Shown here piece by piece: positions 21,718 to 33,231 of a DNA stretch of 64,000 nucleotides; within the stretch, counting starts at the first letter, position 1; each line of letters starts with the position of its first letter. Source of the DNA: Labia minor (Eukaryota > Arthropoda > Insecta > Dermaptera > Spongiphoridae); contig OY720346.1 in assembly GCA_963082975.1 (NCBI GenBank), positions 72,841,267 to 72,905,266 of the forward strand. The letters are read 5' to 3'. A model generated the notes under the pieces. The model made no database searches, had not been told where the DNA came from, and worked only from the letters and a program-made list of their open reading frames with translations. The translations under genes and the position numbers were made by a program.

Positions 21718-22078
21718 TAGGACGCGGTGGGTGGACAATGTAGAAAGGGTCTTGAGAGAGATAGGAGAGGGTAGAATATGGATGGTTATAAATGAGGATA
21801 GGGACACTTGGAGAAGAGAAATGAGGTTGCTGCGGCCAAGAACTTTCCAGCTCCGTAGAGCAGCGGTCGGGGAACTTTTTTAATCATTACCCCAAAATAT
21901 TATTGTGTAAGTTGATATTACCCCATGGTTTATAAAATAGAAAATTAAAAATATATATTTTTTACTCACAAAAGTTTCATTTTTACCCCCAAAAATTTCA
22001 TTTATACCCATTTTGGGGTAATTTACCCCGGTTCCCAGACCACTGCCATGGAGCCACAGAGAGAGATAAATAATTAAT
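21718..22078 (+). pseudogene. Non-LTR retrotransposon 3' fragment E2, interrupted by a MITE
   Basis: Begins GGACGCGGTGGGTGGACAAT and runs to CGTAGAG. It resumes after the MITE with GGAGCCACAGAGAGAGATA. It encodes the last part of the RT C-terminal region with frame damage. Confidence 0.75.
21853..22053. mobile_element. hAT-type MITE M7
   Basis: The element spans 21861-22045 with ends CAGCGGTCGGGGAAC and GTTCCCAGACCACTG. The 8-bp flanks ccgtagag and ccatggag match at 6 of 8, consistent with an old insertion into the LINE fragment. The inside contains repeated TACCCC/GGGGTA blocks. Confidence 0.8.
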
Positions 22079-22079
22079 A

Positions 22080-22612
22080 TACAGTAGAACCCCGATAAGT
22101 TAAAGTCCAAGGGAAACACAAAATATTTTAAGTTATAGAGGTTTTAAATTATCAAGGGTCTATGTTAGGGATAGGCGTATAGGTTAATAACATTTTTTTA
22201 AAGGCTAAATCATGTCGTTTCTTAAAATTCTCCAACCAGCCATTGCTGGCTTTAAAAGTTTTGATTTTCAGCGAATTAACAAACTCTTCAGCTTTTTCCT
22301 TTCAGTATGGGTCCACTAACACTGATGTTTTTGTTTCGACACTGTTTGAACCACGTAAACAAACATTGTCCTATATTAGGGAATTCAGCAATTTTTCATC
22401 TTTTATATTGAAGACTTCATGCTGATTCTTTTTTCTTCAAGATTTCAGCTTCTGAGGGCCAATACAGATATTAAAATCTTATTTAAGTTATAGAGGATGC
22501 GTATTTTAAGTTATTGAGGTTTTGGGCTCTAATGGGAAGGGAACATATTATTTTTTGAAGTTATAAGTGGTTTTTAAGTTAACGAGGTTTGAGTTATCGA
22601 GGTTCTACTGTA
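22080..22612 (-). mobile_element. Pogo/Tigger-like element, copy 1
   Basis: TA-flanked element (22082-22610) with ends CAGTAGAACCCCGATAAGTT and AGTTATCGAGGTTCTACTG. The minus strand keeps a CENP-B/Tigger-type DNA-binding segment around 22255-22195 (ASNGWLENFKKRHD). The catalytic domain is missing. Copy 2 (59594-60082) has the same layout, so this is a deletion derivative that amplified. Confidence 0.88.
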
Positions 22613-22745
22613 TATATATCAATTGCTTTCTTTTTTAAGTGTTTATAAAATTTTCTTCTTGTTTTGTCTTATAGCCTGGGTGACTGTAATTCCATGGCCC
22701 AATATACATATATATTTATAAATCTAAAAAAATTATGTTATATAT

Positions 22746-22783
<38 letters not shown>

Positions 22784-23039
22784 TTTTAAATATGCCAATA
22801 AAAATAATAAAATTTTACTTACTGTAATTATTACAATAAATATATGATACCACGTTTTAAAAATTCATCCATAATATTTGCTTCGTTTCTTCCATCTTCG
22901 TGAAGCTCATTTAATTAGTTGAAAAAAAAAAACAATTTGTACCTTCTTATTTGATAAAATAATGTTGCCTAAATCCATTTTGATCCTTAATGAAAGAAGA
23001 AGAAGAAAAAAAAATCAAAAGGGATTGACCTTTCATTGA
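22613..23039. other. AT-rich stretch with (TA)n
   Basis: A TA run lies at 22751-22780. Otherwise nothing. Confidence 0.6.
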
Positions 23040-23350
23040 ATTAAAATGTGAGAACGTGACCATCTTCGTAAGAAGTTTGTAGGGCCCGATTTGACGACGA
23101 CGACCTTATGGGACATTCACCTACCCAATTGAAATGATGGTATTTATGTCACGCTCTATTAAATGATCCCAAGGTACACCCTTCTCTTCTTTCCCTCGCG
23201 CTTGCAAGTAAAAATACCCATCCAACCCAGGGGAAAGTTAAGCTATTAAGTTGGAACGTGGCCAACAGTATAGGAAAACAAACTTGTATTTAAGTAATTT
23301 TCATTGAGTAGATTTCGCTAACGGCTTCTAGACATGCCACTTTCAGTCTA
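23040..23350 (+). promoter_or_regulatory. GC-richer unique region upstream of a candidate core promoter
   Basis: About 300 bp of complex, non-repetitive sequence in an AT-rich setting (e.g. GACGACGACGACCTTATGGG, CCCTCGCGCTTGCAAG). Its position directly upstream of the TATA/Inr/DPE match suggests proximal regulatory DNA. No specific binding site is claimed. Confidence 0.4.
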
Positions 23351-23412
23351 TATAAATCGCATTAAAGGCCCGGAACCTTCAATTGAATACGCGCAGCCAA
23401 ATCAGAGAGATA
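23351..23412 (+). promoter_or_regulatory. Candidate TATA-Inr-DPE core promoter
   Basis: TATAAA at 23351-23356 and an initiator-like TCAATT at 23379-23384, with the A at 23381 as +1, put the TATA box at about -30. A match to the arthropod DPE consensus RGWYV (AGATA) lies at 23408-23412, exactly +28 to +32. The spacing of all three agrees with insect RNA polymerase II promoters. The presumed transcript runs rightward. Confidence 0.45.
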
Positions 23413-23458
23413 CAACCGAGACTGGAATCCCAAATACAATCAATCTTGCCATTAGAAG
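23381..23458 (+). other. Candidate non-coding first exon
   Basis: If transcription starts at 23381, the next plausible 5' splice site is AAG|GTACCA at 23458/23459. That gives a 78-nt first exon without ATG. The donor is only moderate (no +5 G). The downstream acceptor and coding exons are not identifiable here. Confidence 0.3.
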
Positions 23459-24389
23459 GTACCAATTTATCAATCTAACCATATATTATCTACTTATCAG
23501 ATAGCTACCTACATAAGAGAACAGTAATTACATTTATAAATATAACTTTTAATCCATTTATATATTTTCATAATCTATAAAATAGAATTTTAAAACATTT
23601 TATAAATTTATATTAAAAATAAACTTATATGAAAGTGAAATTGGTAAATGTACCAATAGAATTAGAATAATTTTTTTTTTGACTCTTTTCCCTTATAATA
23701 ATAAGTACCTGGTTCACCGAGCCTCCGTTCTGTCATTAAAAAAAATATTCCTTATTATCGGGTTTGGCTGGTAATATATAATCATAATGATAATCTTATA
23801 ATCTCAGTCTCTATTTATACTTAGAAACTATCAATCAATTTCTTTGTTTTAAATTAGGTATAAAACATTTATAAGAATTTATTAAAAGCTGTCCACTGTT
23901 CATTTAAGACTATTTTCTCTCCATTATACATGTTCAACACAATGAATACAAAATTATTAATATTTTAATTATAGCAATTGGCAAATAAAATTATTCATAT
24001 ATAATTTTTTTCTTTTAATAATAATTTATAATAATCAAATATCATTTAAATTATTTAATATAATTTATTGTAAAAGTTGTCAATTTAATTAAAATAATTT
24101 AATATTATTAGATCAGATTTATTCAACAATTTATTTGGACTATGATATATTTTCATTATCATTTTAAATGAATATCAATTAAAAAAAGAAATTGTTTTTA
24201 AAATATAAATAACATGTTAAGAAATGACCAAGATAGAAAGAGAGAAAGATAATATATACTTACAATGTTTGCAAGACTAATAAGATAAATTTTAGATTAA
24301 TATATACATTTTAAACTATACAATTTAAAAGAACATAGGTAAATTAAAAAAAAAAATAGTCTTAAAACATTCAGCCCTTAAATGTATTA
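23459..24389. other. AT-rich stretch (possible intron)
   Basis: No supported feature except a repeat-D end at about 23705-23790. Confidence 0.5.
23705..23790. repeat. Dispersed repeat D, copy 3 (end fragment)
   Basis: AAGTACCTGGTTCACCGAGCC-type terminus, matching the reverse complement of the ends near 50850 and 51320. Confidence 0.55.
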
Positions 24390-24720
24390 ATACAATAAAA
24401 GACAGAAAAGTATGTCTTGTGGATATAACATAATATATATTTCTTAAATTGGTTAAAAATATTATTAAAATAAATATTTTTATAATTTTATTTTATTTAT
24501 GATATTTTGTATTTAAGGAAGCGCTGTCTGACGTAGTTACTGAAGTCATTTAAATTTTCTATTTTAAAATAAGAAAAAACTAATAAATGATTTTTCCCAA
24601 GGCTCATCGATTTTTCTTTATGAAAATTATCTATGGTGTAAATTTTAAAAAAAATCCTTAGAGCGGTTTAATATATATTTCAAATATATATATAATTTTT
24701 TTATAGTATAATAAGATAAG
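24390..24720. repeat. Dispersed repeat D, copy 4
   Basis: Contains AAAAGACAGAAAAGTATG, GTGGATATAACATAATATAT, a degenerate CRE pair (CTGACGTAGTTACTGAAGTCA) and the AAATCCTTAGAGCGGTTTAA end. Same order as copies 1 and 6. Confidence 0.6.
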
Positions 24721-25799
24721 ATAAGATGATAATTCATATAATTAGATATATTAATTAAATTTATACATTTTACAATGAATATATTTTGTTTAACTTCCAT
24801 CTCTAAATTGTAAAAAATATCACTTAAGATTGTCCTTTGCTCTATTGTTCATGTTTTATTTCTGTCAGGGGCCAATAAATGAAAACATGTAGAATTTACC
24901 ATATAAGTTTTAAGATCAATATGGTATGTATATAAATTAAATTTAAACCTCCTTAACCCTTGCACTCACCCTTCTCGATATAAACTAAATTACAGTTTCA
25001 TCATTGCATTTGTATATAATAAATATTTCCAAAATACTATTAGTATATTTTGACTTAAATTATTATTATTTTTTTGTTTATATTATAAATAATTAATTCC
25101 AATGATTAAAAATAATATTTGTTATATGTCATTTGCGTATCATTAATATTTTATCATAAAATTTATAATATCTCTTGATTAAAAATCCTTCATTATTTTA
25201 ATAATAATCTGAAAATAAAGATAAACGATTATCATGTCTATGTAATTTTGTTTTTGTTTATACATTTATTGAAATTTAATGAATCGATTATGTACTATAC
25301 TTGAGTTATTTAGTAATAAAAAACAAAATATATAAAAAATTTGGATAAAATGTCTTTTTAGATAGATGTTAAATTTTCGATTATGAAGTATAATGTATGT
25401 TCAAAATTGTATAAAAATGATGTAAATGCTCTTTCTGAGCCAAATTTATAACTTTCAATTGCATTAGAGAATTTATTATTATTTTTTATTTATATTGTAA
25501 TAGAATTGTAATAAAAAATTTAATACTTAATATCGAATAATATTCTTTTATTCATATGTATTCAAATTCAGAGAGGTATAATAGTAATAAAGAAAATCTT
25601 AACATATAAAAAATAGAAAGATTAAAAAACTTCGGATTTGTAATCACTTTGAATAATAATATTCGAGAAAAAATTAACTAGAAAAGACCGAGAAATATTG
25701 CATAAGGAAAGTGTCTTTGGAATTAAAAAAGGAATCCACTGTCAAATCCCTGAAACTTCCCGGTTTGTAAACAATTACAATTTTATATTTTCTTCTTTT
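24721..25799. other. AT-rich stretch
   Basis: No gene or repeat family. The segment at 25665-25740 (AGAAAAGACCGAGAAATATTG) recurs at about 33880-33950, a short unclassified dispersed repeat. Confidence 0.5.
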
Positions 25800-26444
25800 T
25801 ACTATCTCGCCAGAGATAGTATTGCGATCACGAAAATTTTCGATGTTGAGATTTTGATGTTTTTATACGTTTTGAAGGTTCCTGAATCATTTTCACTAAG
25901 GTTGAGAAAAATGTCTGTGTGTGTGTGTGTGTGTATGTTTGTGTGTGTGTGTGTGTATGTTTGTGTGTGTGTGTGTGTGTGTGTATGTAGACAAGATTAC
26001 GCAAAAACGGTTTGAGCTAGAATGATGAAATTTGGTACATGAGCATTATTCAAAATTAGTAGTTTTCTATCAACTTTTGAGAAATGTAGCTCAACCGGAA
26101 GAGGGTCATTACCTACAACGTTTTGATTTTTTTTCCTCTAAAGTGACCGTAAAAATAAAGATATATGTTTGATAATTTTTCACATGATTAAAGATTGTAT
26201 AAAACTGCTATATATAGAATTTCAGCTAGATTGATTCGCTGAAATTACCAGAATTAATTTTTTAACACTGCAATTCTCACGCGCCAACATGTGACGTGGT
26301 GCCATCAACAAAAAGCCAAACATGCGCTGGTTTAATATTTATTATTTATAATTTATAATTAATTAAATTTAATTTAAATATAATATATTATGTTATTTAA
26401 TCCAATTCAAATTGCGAGATAGTCGAGTGGAGACACTCCAGCTA
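25800..26444 (+). mobile_element. HINE-1, copy 9
   Basis: Full-length copy with the longest TG tract (about 25916-25986, broken by ATGTT units). Both ATIRs, the GAGTG/CACTC hairpin and the CAGCTAA tip are intact. Confidence 0.9.
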
Positions 26445-26650
26445 ATTTATCTAACATTAGGAATCATTAAAATATGATTAGTTGATTAGTAAACATATTT
26501 AATTATTATAAAAGTAAGAAAAATACTATTATTAGATATAAATACTTAAAAATAAGTACTTAAACTATAATCTTAATATCTGATAGTAAGTAATTAATAG
26601 AATTTGATGATTTAAATGAAAAGTAAAATCTAAAAAAGAGGGGATTTGAT

Positions 26651-26918
26651 CAGTGGTGTATTGGGAGGGGAATGCGGGGGAACGACTATCCCTTACCTTT
26701 TTTCAGATCCGGAACGCGTTCCAGTACTTTTTCATGTCCCGACAACTCACACTTAAATCTACTTTTAGAATTTCTTTTTTTGTGTTCGTTAATATTTTGT
26801 ATAGTAAGAATAAGAAAAAATAAAAACTTATATAGAAAAAAAAAAGTTTGCTGAAAATAGGACTTTTTTTGCTCCCACTCTGCGTTCCCTTACTTCTTAT
26901 TTTACCAACACATAACTG
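26651..26918. mobile_element. hAT-type MITE M2, copy a
   Basis: Ends CAGTGGTGTATTGG and ACCAACACATAACTG. The internal block GGAACGCGTTCC is shared with copy b at 52981-53231, which lies in the opposite orientation. The flanking duplication is no longer recognisable. The open frame at 26672 is repeat-derived. Confidence 0.8.
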
Positions 26919-27138
26919 TATGTGGAATATTAAAAATAATAATCAAATTTTAATCTTTAGTTTTAGTATAATAATATTCCTAAAATCTTATACTTACACT
27001 TATTTCCTGTAATAGTTTACAATTCTAGAAATTATTTTCTTTTTAATCAAAATTTTAAAAGGGCAAATAAGATAAAATCTAACTTTAGAAAACATGTATT
27101 TATTAAAACTTTTGTGGGTTTATTACAATAATTATTAA
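26919..27138. other. AT-rich spacer
   Basis: Nothing supported. Confidence 0.5.
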
Positions 27139-27346
27139 AGCGATTTTTATTAAAAGACCACACATATTTGTATAATTTATTTATTGAATTAAATAAACAT
27201 ACAACGTTTCGACTGCTTATTCGGCTTGAGTCGGGGCAAGTGTACGATACTTGAAAACGACTGCAGATTAAGCAGTCGAAACGTTGTACGTTTATTTAAT
27301 TCAATAAATAAATTATAAAAATATGTGTGGTTTTAATAAAAATCCC
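27139..27346. mobile_element. Foldback element G, copy 1
   Basis: Arms of about 85 bp are inverted copies of each other (outer TTTTTATTAAAAGACCACAC, inner CAACGTTTCGACTGCTTA). They surround a ~40-bp loop with GTCGGGGCAAGTGTACGATA. No coding capacity. A relative lies at 38752-38975. Confidence 0.85.
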
Positions 27347-27367
27347 TTTAATAACCTAGAAACCATT

Positions 27368-27800
27368 TTCTAGAGCTTGTCTAAATTGCGACCCACGGGC
27401 CGCATACGGCCCAAAACCCTTTGTGATGCGGCCCAAACTCAAATTATGAAAATATTAAAATTTTCTCATTTTTACTAAAAAAAAATTAATGTTTGCAATA
27501 TTTTTCATGTTCATTTATAATTTTATACATCTATCTAATTCGAATAAAAATATTATAATAAAAGGAAGTTATTTTATTTTAATACAACTATATTTACAGG
27601 AAAACAGGAGATTCTCAAAACACTCTTAAAAACAATGTTTATTGTGAATTAAAATGAATGAAGTAACTATTAGACGTGTCCTTATAGAGAGGTTTTACTG
27701 TAGTTAATTTTATTTCCATTTGTTGAAAAAATATGCGGGCCAGATTATTTTTTTTTTTGCGATGTGGTCGAATGGTACTTTAGACACCCATGTTTTAGAG
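27368..27800. mobile_element. hAT-type MITE M5
   Basis: The element spans 27376-27792, beginning CTTGTCTAAATTGCGACCCA and ending GTACTTTAGACACCCATG, with a GGGCCGCAT/TGCGGCCC-rich interior. It is flanked by ttctagag (27368-27375) and ttttagag (27793-27800), 7 of 8 matching. It directly abuts MITE M1 copy d. Confidence 0.7.
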
Positions 27801-28640
27801 CAGTGATTCTCAACCTTTTTTTTTACCACGGCACATTGTTAACGGTTTAAAAATTTGGCGACACACAAAGAAAACGATAACTGTAATAGTTTATGATATT
27901 GAAAAAAAGAGGTCCCAAAAACGGTTTACCTTTTTATTCTAAAAACAAATTGAAATAAGCTGGAGTGTCTCCACTCGACTATCTCGCAAATTTGAATTGG
28001 ATTAAATAACATCACTGATTTAAATTAAATTTAATTAATTATAAATTATAAATAATAAATATTAAACCAGCGCATGTTTGGCTTTTTATTGATGGCACCA
28101 TGGCACGTGTTGGCGCGTGAGATTTGCAGTGTTAAAAAATTAATTCTGGTACTTTCAGCGATTCAATCAAGCTAAAATTCTATATATAGCAGTTTTATAC
28201 AATTTTTAATCATATGAAAAACTATCAAACATTTATCTTTATTTTTACGGTCACTTTAGAAGAAAAAAAATCAAAACGTTGTAGGTAATGATCCTCTTCC
28301 GGTTGAGCTACATTTCTCAAAAGTTGATAGAAAACTATGAATTTTGAATAATGTCCATGTACCAAATTTCATCATTCTAGCTCAAACCGTTTTTGCGCAA
28401 TCTTGTCTACATACATACACACACACATACACATACACACACACAGACATTTTTCTCAACCTTAGTGAAAATGATTCAGGAACCTTCAAAACGTATAAAA
28501 ACATCAAAATCTCAACATCGAAAAATTTCGTGATCGCAATACTATCTCTTACGAGATAGTAAAAATTTAGAAAAAAAGTCGGAAATGTTTAAGAGCCTCA
28601 TAATCTCGCGACACAGTGGTTGAGAATCACTGTTCTAGAG
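27793..28640. mobile_element. hAT-type MITE M1, copy d, interrupted by HINE-1
   Basis: The element spans 27801-28632, with ends CAGTGATTCTCAACC and GGTTGAGAATCACTG. The 8-bp flanks ttttagag and ttctagag match at 7 of 8. A HINE-1 copy sits inside at 27957-28561. The closely related uninterrupted copy e (54716-54932) shows the empty site. Confidence 0.88.
27957..28561 (-). mobile_element. HINE-1, copy 10, nested in a hAT MITE
   Basis: Full-length minus-strand copy with all terminal features and a (CA/TG)n tract at about 28416-28446. Inserted in an A-run of the MITE with no obvious target duplication. Confidence 0.92.
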
Positions 28641-29368
28641 GTTTTATTTTTAATAATAATAATAATATAGAAATTGAGTAAAATGCATATTTATATTAAT
28701 ATACTTAGACAATATTTATATACGAGTATTATTTATGGTTTCTGTTAATGTTTACTGATTATATTTTTCATTAGTATGTAGTTAATAAAGAATAGTATAT
28801 ACTAGAATATACCATAATTTTCAATCTTGAATGGCAGCTTGAATGTAAACAAAAAGATAAATTTTATTTAAACAAAACAAAATCAAAAAGAATTAATTAA
28901 ATAAAAATTATTATTATTTTATTTATTTTTTTTTTATAAAAATGGTTTTTTTTCATTGAAATAAATTTAATTAACTACAAACCATTTTAATTCTTCAAAA
29001 GGTGGAAGATAAATTTTACATAGCATTAAACTTTTGTTTTCATTTAAAATATAGAGAGATAGATAATATATTATATATATAGGCTAAAGCAAGTTTATTT
29101 ATTTATTTATTTTTTTATTATTCCGTTGAGTTTTTATTATTTTGTATTTTATTATAAATATATTTTTATTTTACTTTTATATCTTGTTAAAAAAAATTTT
29201 TATATGGAATCATATATTATACAATTTCATATATTTTTTACATATGTACATGTATATAATATAATAGAATATACATAACAATATTTCATCCGTGGTAACA
29301 AAATAAAAATACTAATACCTACCTATATATTAAAAACATGTGATATTACTTTTTCCTCATTAAAAAAA
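28641..29368. other. AT-rich stretch
   Basis: Nothing supported. Confidence 0.5.
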
Positions 29369-29628
29369 AACCTCTGGCTTTGTAGGTCCTACATCAAGCC
29401 GGTTATATCATTGAGGTGTCCTATGATCAGTAGAACGGGTCATCTCAACCTTTACCTTGATTTTCTTGATCGGAGGCGCTATCAAGTAGCTTTTCCCCAA
29501 TGTTGTTCCCGGAGGCTGGGTTGACTCGGTCCCATAGACCCCAGCTAGGGAAATTCCCTTGCGGGACTTGAACCCGGGACCATGTGAATGTGAGACAGGT
29601 TCGCTACCCACACACCCAATGGCGCCTT
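29369..29628 (-). mobile_element. SINE-A, copy 5
   Basis: Nearly full length with head GGCGCCATTGGGTGTGTGGG and B-box GGGTTCAAGTCCC. Two small deletions occur: the CCTGGC after the B-box stem, and part of the tail before GACGTAC. Confidence 0.9.
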
Positions 29629-30324
29629 CTCTTTTTCCTCATACTAAAATCATTTATCAGTGAAATATTAATAAAATTTTAATTATTCCATTAATAAATA
29701 ATAAGTATTTTTAGTAAGAAATAAATAAAATGAGTAAAAGTCGACTCTAGAAAATAAAAAAATAAATAAGAATTAAAAGAAATGTCTACATTTGCATGTT
29801 GTATTTTTAAGCAAAATGTATTGAATCATAAAATAAATTCCTACTCAGTTAAGATTGAAAGAAAATAGCTTCAGCAAGATTAAAAGATTCAAATGGACCA
29901 AAAAAAGGTCATTCAAAGGGAAAAAAGAAAAGGAGAGGGTCTGTCTGAATGATAAGCGTATCTTAAGATTGTATATAGTATATGGAAGGAGAAAGAGTAA
30001 GAGAGTGAATAGATTGTAAGTTAGATAGATAGAGAGATAGAAAGTTAAAAAAAAAATTGGAAAGATTTGGAGATTAGAAAATGAGATTGAAACATTTAGT
30101 CACAAGGAAAGAATAAAAGAGAAGCCAAAAAAAAAGAAGAAACAACAGAGCTAATGAAAAAGAATGTTTTTTTTTGTTTAAATAAAAGTGATAGAAAAGT
30201 CAGTAGCAAGCAGTTTTCAAAACAATTCATGTTTTAGTAGTCTATAATTTAAAATAATAATAAAAATATGATATTTTAAAGTAAATATTTTAAAAAATTA
30301 AAATATATAAAACAATTATTTTGC
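29629..30324. other. AT- and purine-rich unassigned stretch
   Basis: The sequence from 29830 to 30180 is purine-rich on the plus strand. No exon is supported. Confidence 0.45.
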
Positions 30325-30785
30325 CGGTTGTATTTTATGGGTGTGAAGAATGGTCTATGACCTTAGGAGACGAGAGTAGATTTGGAGTATTTTAGATAAG
30401 GATTCTTTGCAGAATTTATGGGCCAAAGAAAGATGAGATCACCGGGGAATGGCGGAGACTGCATAACGAGGAATTGTATGACCTCTATGAATCTCCAGAT
30501 ATAGTTAGAATTATAAAATCGAAAAGACTGTGATGGGCAGTATACGTGGCTAGAATGGGAGAGGAAAGAATGGCGAAAAATATATTGGGGGGAGACCGAG
30601 TGGAAAACGTCCGCTTGGATGAACAAGGACGCGGTGGGTGGACAATGTAGGAAGGGACGTAATAGAGATGGGAGTAAGTAGGATTTGGTTGGGTGTAGCT
30701 TAGGATGAGGATACTTGGAGGAATGTGGATGCTGCAGTCAAGAACTTTCGAGTTCCGTAGAGCCACAAAGATAGAATAGATAAAA
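30325..30785 (+). pseudogene. Non-LTR retrotransposon 3' fragment E3 (longest copy)
   Basis: The plus strand encodes the C-terminal part of a LINE reverse transcriptase. Motifs are YGCEEWSMTLGDESRFGVF, IYGPKKDE, GEWRRLHNEELYDLYESPD and VARMGEERMAKNIL, then the 3' end with AKNF-like residues and GTAGAGCCACAAAGATAGA. Several stops and frameshifts make it a dead copy. This C-terminal block is common in arthropod non-LTR elements. The exact clade is not resolved. Confidence 0.88.
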
Positions 30786-31319
30786 GTAAATATTTTGATA
30801 ATAAATAATTGTATTATTTTATTAATTAATTACATATCTTAAATATGTTAATTATATATATATATATAAATATCAAACTATTTAAATTATAAAAAGTATA
30901 ATATGCATTTATGTATTTATGTATTATAACACATGGGATAATGTATTTTTATAGATAAAACAAAAAAAAAAAAAATAAAGTAAAAGTATTTTAATTGAGA
31001 AAAAATCCTTAATTAGGCTCTTAAGCAAAAAAACTAATAAATTTGTGAAAATGAACTTCGAAACAAACTTGAACCAAAAGTTCTGGAATGTTTTTCTGTT
31101 TATTTGCATTTATTTATTTATATATAATTTATCTCCACAATTTCTTATAAAGTAGCATTTACAGTACTTAAGCGATTTTTGGTTTTCCAGCTATATTTAT
31201 CGTGCAGTTGGAGTGATTTACTAATTCTGATTACCATAATGGTATAACTATCATTTTATTACTTAATTGTTATAGATATTATTTAATAATCATATATATT
31301 ATTACTTTAGAATAATATA
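30786..31319. other. AT-rich stretch
   Basis: Nothing supported. Confidence 0.5.
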
Positions 31320-31510
31320 TACGAGGGTTTGTTGAAAAGAAAGGGTGAATTTGGAATTATTTCGAAAAGTATTTATTTATTCATTAATATTCATTTTATC
31401 CTCTTCAAAGTAATTCCCCTCAGATATAATGCACTTATGACAGTGCCTGTTCTAATCATCGAAGCATTTTTGAAATGCGCTTTTCGACCAAACTGTGCGG
31501 ATGAATGTTG
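31320..31510 (-). mobile_element. Mariner-like 3' fragment
   Basis: After TA it starts CGAGGGTTTGTTGAAAAG. The minus strand keeps a transposase C-terminus (NRHCHKCIISEGNYFEEDK) with an upstream stop. The rest of the element is missing. Confidence 0.75.
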
Positions 31511-32613
31511 CTGAGTTAAGGCAAGCAAAGCTTATGATGCGTAGGGGAGGCAAAGCCGTGAAAGCCAATAGGGCTCATCTGACTCGTAACCCGGAAATTA
31601 TGCTCGTAAATAGGAACCGCTCGAAACCCGAACAACACATAACTTGATACACTAGTAACCCGAGTTCCAGTATATATGAATTGGTCAAAAGTTTAAAAAG
31701 CGCCAATCCAACTTTAATCCATTATAATATTTGAATATTATAAATACCATAATATTATGTTTAATACCAAAATTCTAAAATGATCTTTCGATTTTTCCCT
31801 TTTTTGCCTATCCAATCTCTCATATTTTCCCTCTCTCTCTCTCTCTCTATCTCTCCCTACTCTCTACTCGCCCATGTGATATTTACTATCGTAATAAATT
31901 CATTGCTTTAAAAAGCACACCCACCACCTACACAAGCACTTTCAACTTTAACTCAATTGATGGCCGATTCAGCCCTCAGCTCAGAGCGTAATTGAATAAA
32001 AACAATCTAGATAATGAATGAATGAATGAATGAATATAATTTCAACATCATCCACCAATTCTATTGCCCAAGTCATGGAATCTTTTTTTTTTTATTTTTA
32101 ATTAAAATTTGATTCATTGCGTAAATATAGAAAAAGTAATAATGATAATAAAATACAATATTATTCAGGGGAAATGTAGTCGAAAGTAAATTTGTATACC
32201 TATTTGTATTTATCTAACCCGAATGAGAGGAGGAAATGTAATTTACACTTCGACACTAAGCATACTAACTATAATATATATATATATATATAGTGGAGAG
32301 GAGAGGGATATATAGATTTGTAGGATCTCATCTCCGGCACCACTGGTTGATTCAGTTTGTTGTGTTGCATTTCATTAACGGCTTCAATACTAGGTGTTGT
32401 CGTAAGAATCAACATTGTAGACGACGAGGTGACAATCCTGGTTGGCAAATTGTGTATACTTAGGCGAAACCCAATCCACAAACAAACTTGAAAGGCAGCG
32501 GTTTCTGTCAAGGGTTTGTTTAACGCCCCTTCGAAATAAATTTCATTTCTAGAAAATGAAAAATTATTGATTATTATCCATCAAAAATCGAATTATATAT
32601 AACATTATACAAA
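31511..32613. other. Unique, more complex stretch
   Basis: About 1.1 kb free of the window's repeats apart from (CT)n at about 31832-31856 and (GAAT)n near 32014. The patches 31520-31680, 31910-32070 and 32310-32530 are GC-richer. The last is open on both strands (minus frame 32269-32511, without a family match), so a coding exon cannot be assigned. Possible host regulatory or exon DNA. Confidence 0.35.
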
Positions 32614-33078
32614 ATAAGCTGGAGTGTCTCCACTCGATTATCTCGCAAATTTGAATTGGATTAATTAACATATATTATATTTAAATTAAATTATAAAATT
32701 TAAAATTAATAAATAATATTTATTAAATCAGGCATGTTTGGCTCTTTGTTGATGGCACCAAGTCACTTGATGGCGCGTGATTTGCAGTTGTGTTAAAAAA
32801 TTAATTCCGGTACTTTGAGCGATTCAATCAAGCTAAAATTCTATATATAGCAGTTTTATACAATTTTTAATCATATGAAAAACTATCAAACATATATCTT
32901 TATTTTTACGGTTACTTTAGAGGAAAAAAAATCAAAACGTTGTAAGTAATGACCCTCTTCCAGATGAGCTACATTTCTCAAAAGTTGATAGAAATCTATG
33001 AATTTTGAATAATGCCCATATACCAAATTTCATTATTCTAGCTCAAACCGTTTTTACGTAATCTTGTCTACATACAAA

Positions 33079-33110
<32 letters not shown>

Positions 33111-33231
33111 GTCGTTTTTCTCAACCTTAGTGAAAATGATTCAGGAACCTTCAAAACGTATAAAAACATCAAAATCTCGACATCGAAAATTCTCGTGATC
33201 GCAATACTATCTTATATCTGGCGAGATAGTA
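32614..33231 (-). mobile_element. HINE-1, copy 11
   Basis: Full-length minus-strand copy with a (CA/TG)n tract (33077-33110). The 5' end hairpin has an insertion (ATCTTATATCTGGCGAGATA). Confidence 0.9.

Noticed and set aside
25698-26015. Open frame with poly-Val-Cys tract (also 12314-12523)
   Set aside because: Translation of the HINE-1 (TG)n microsatellite and its 5' arm.
32269-32511. 80-codon minus-strand frame as an exon
   Set aside because: The sequence is complex and single-copy, but no good splice sites bound the frame, the opposite strand is also open, and no family is recognised. Kept only as part of the unique-stretch note.
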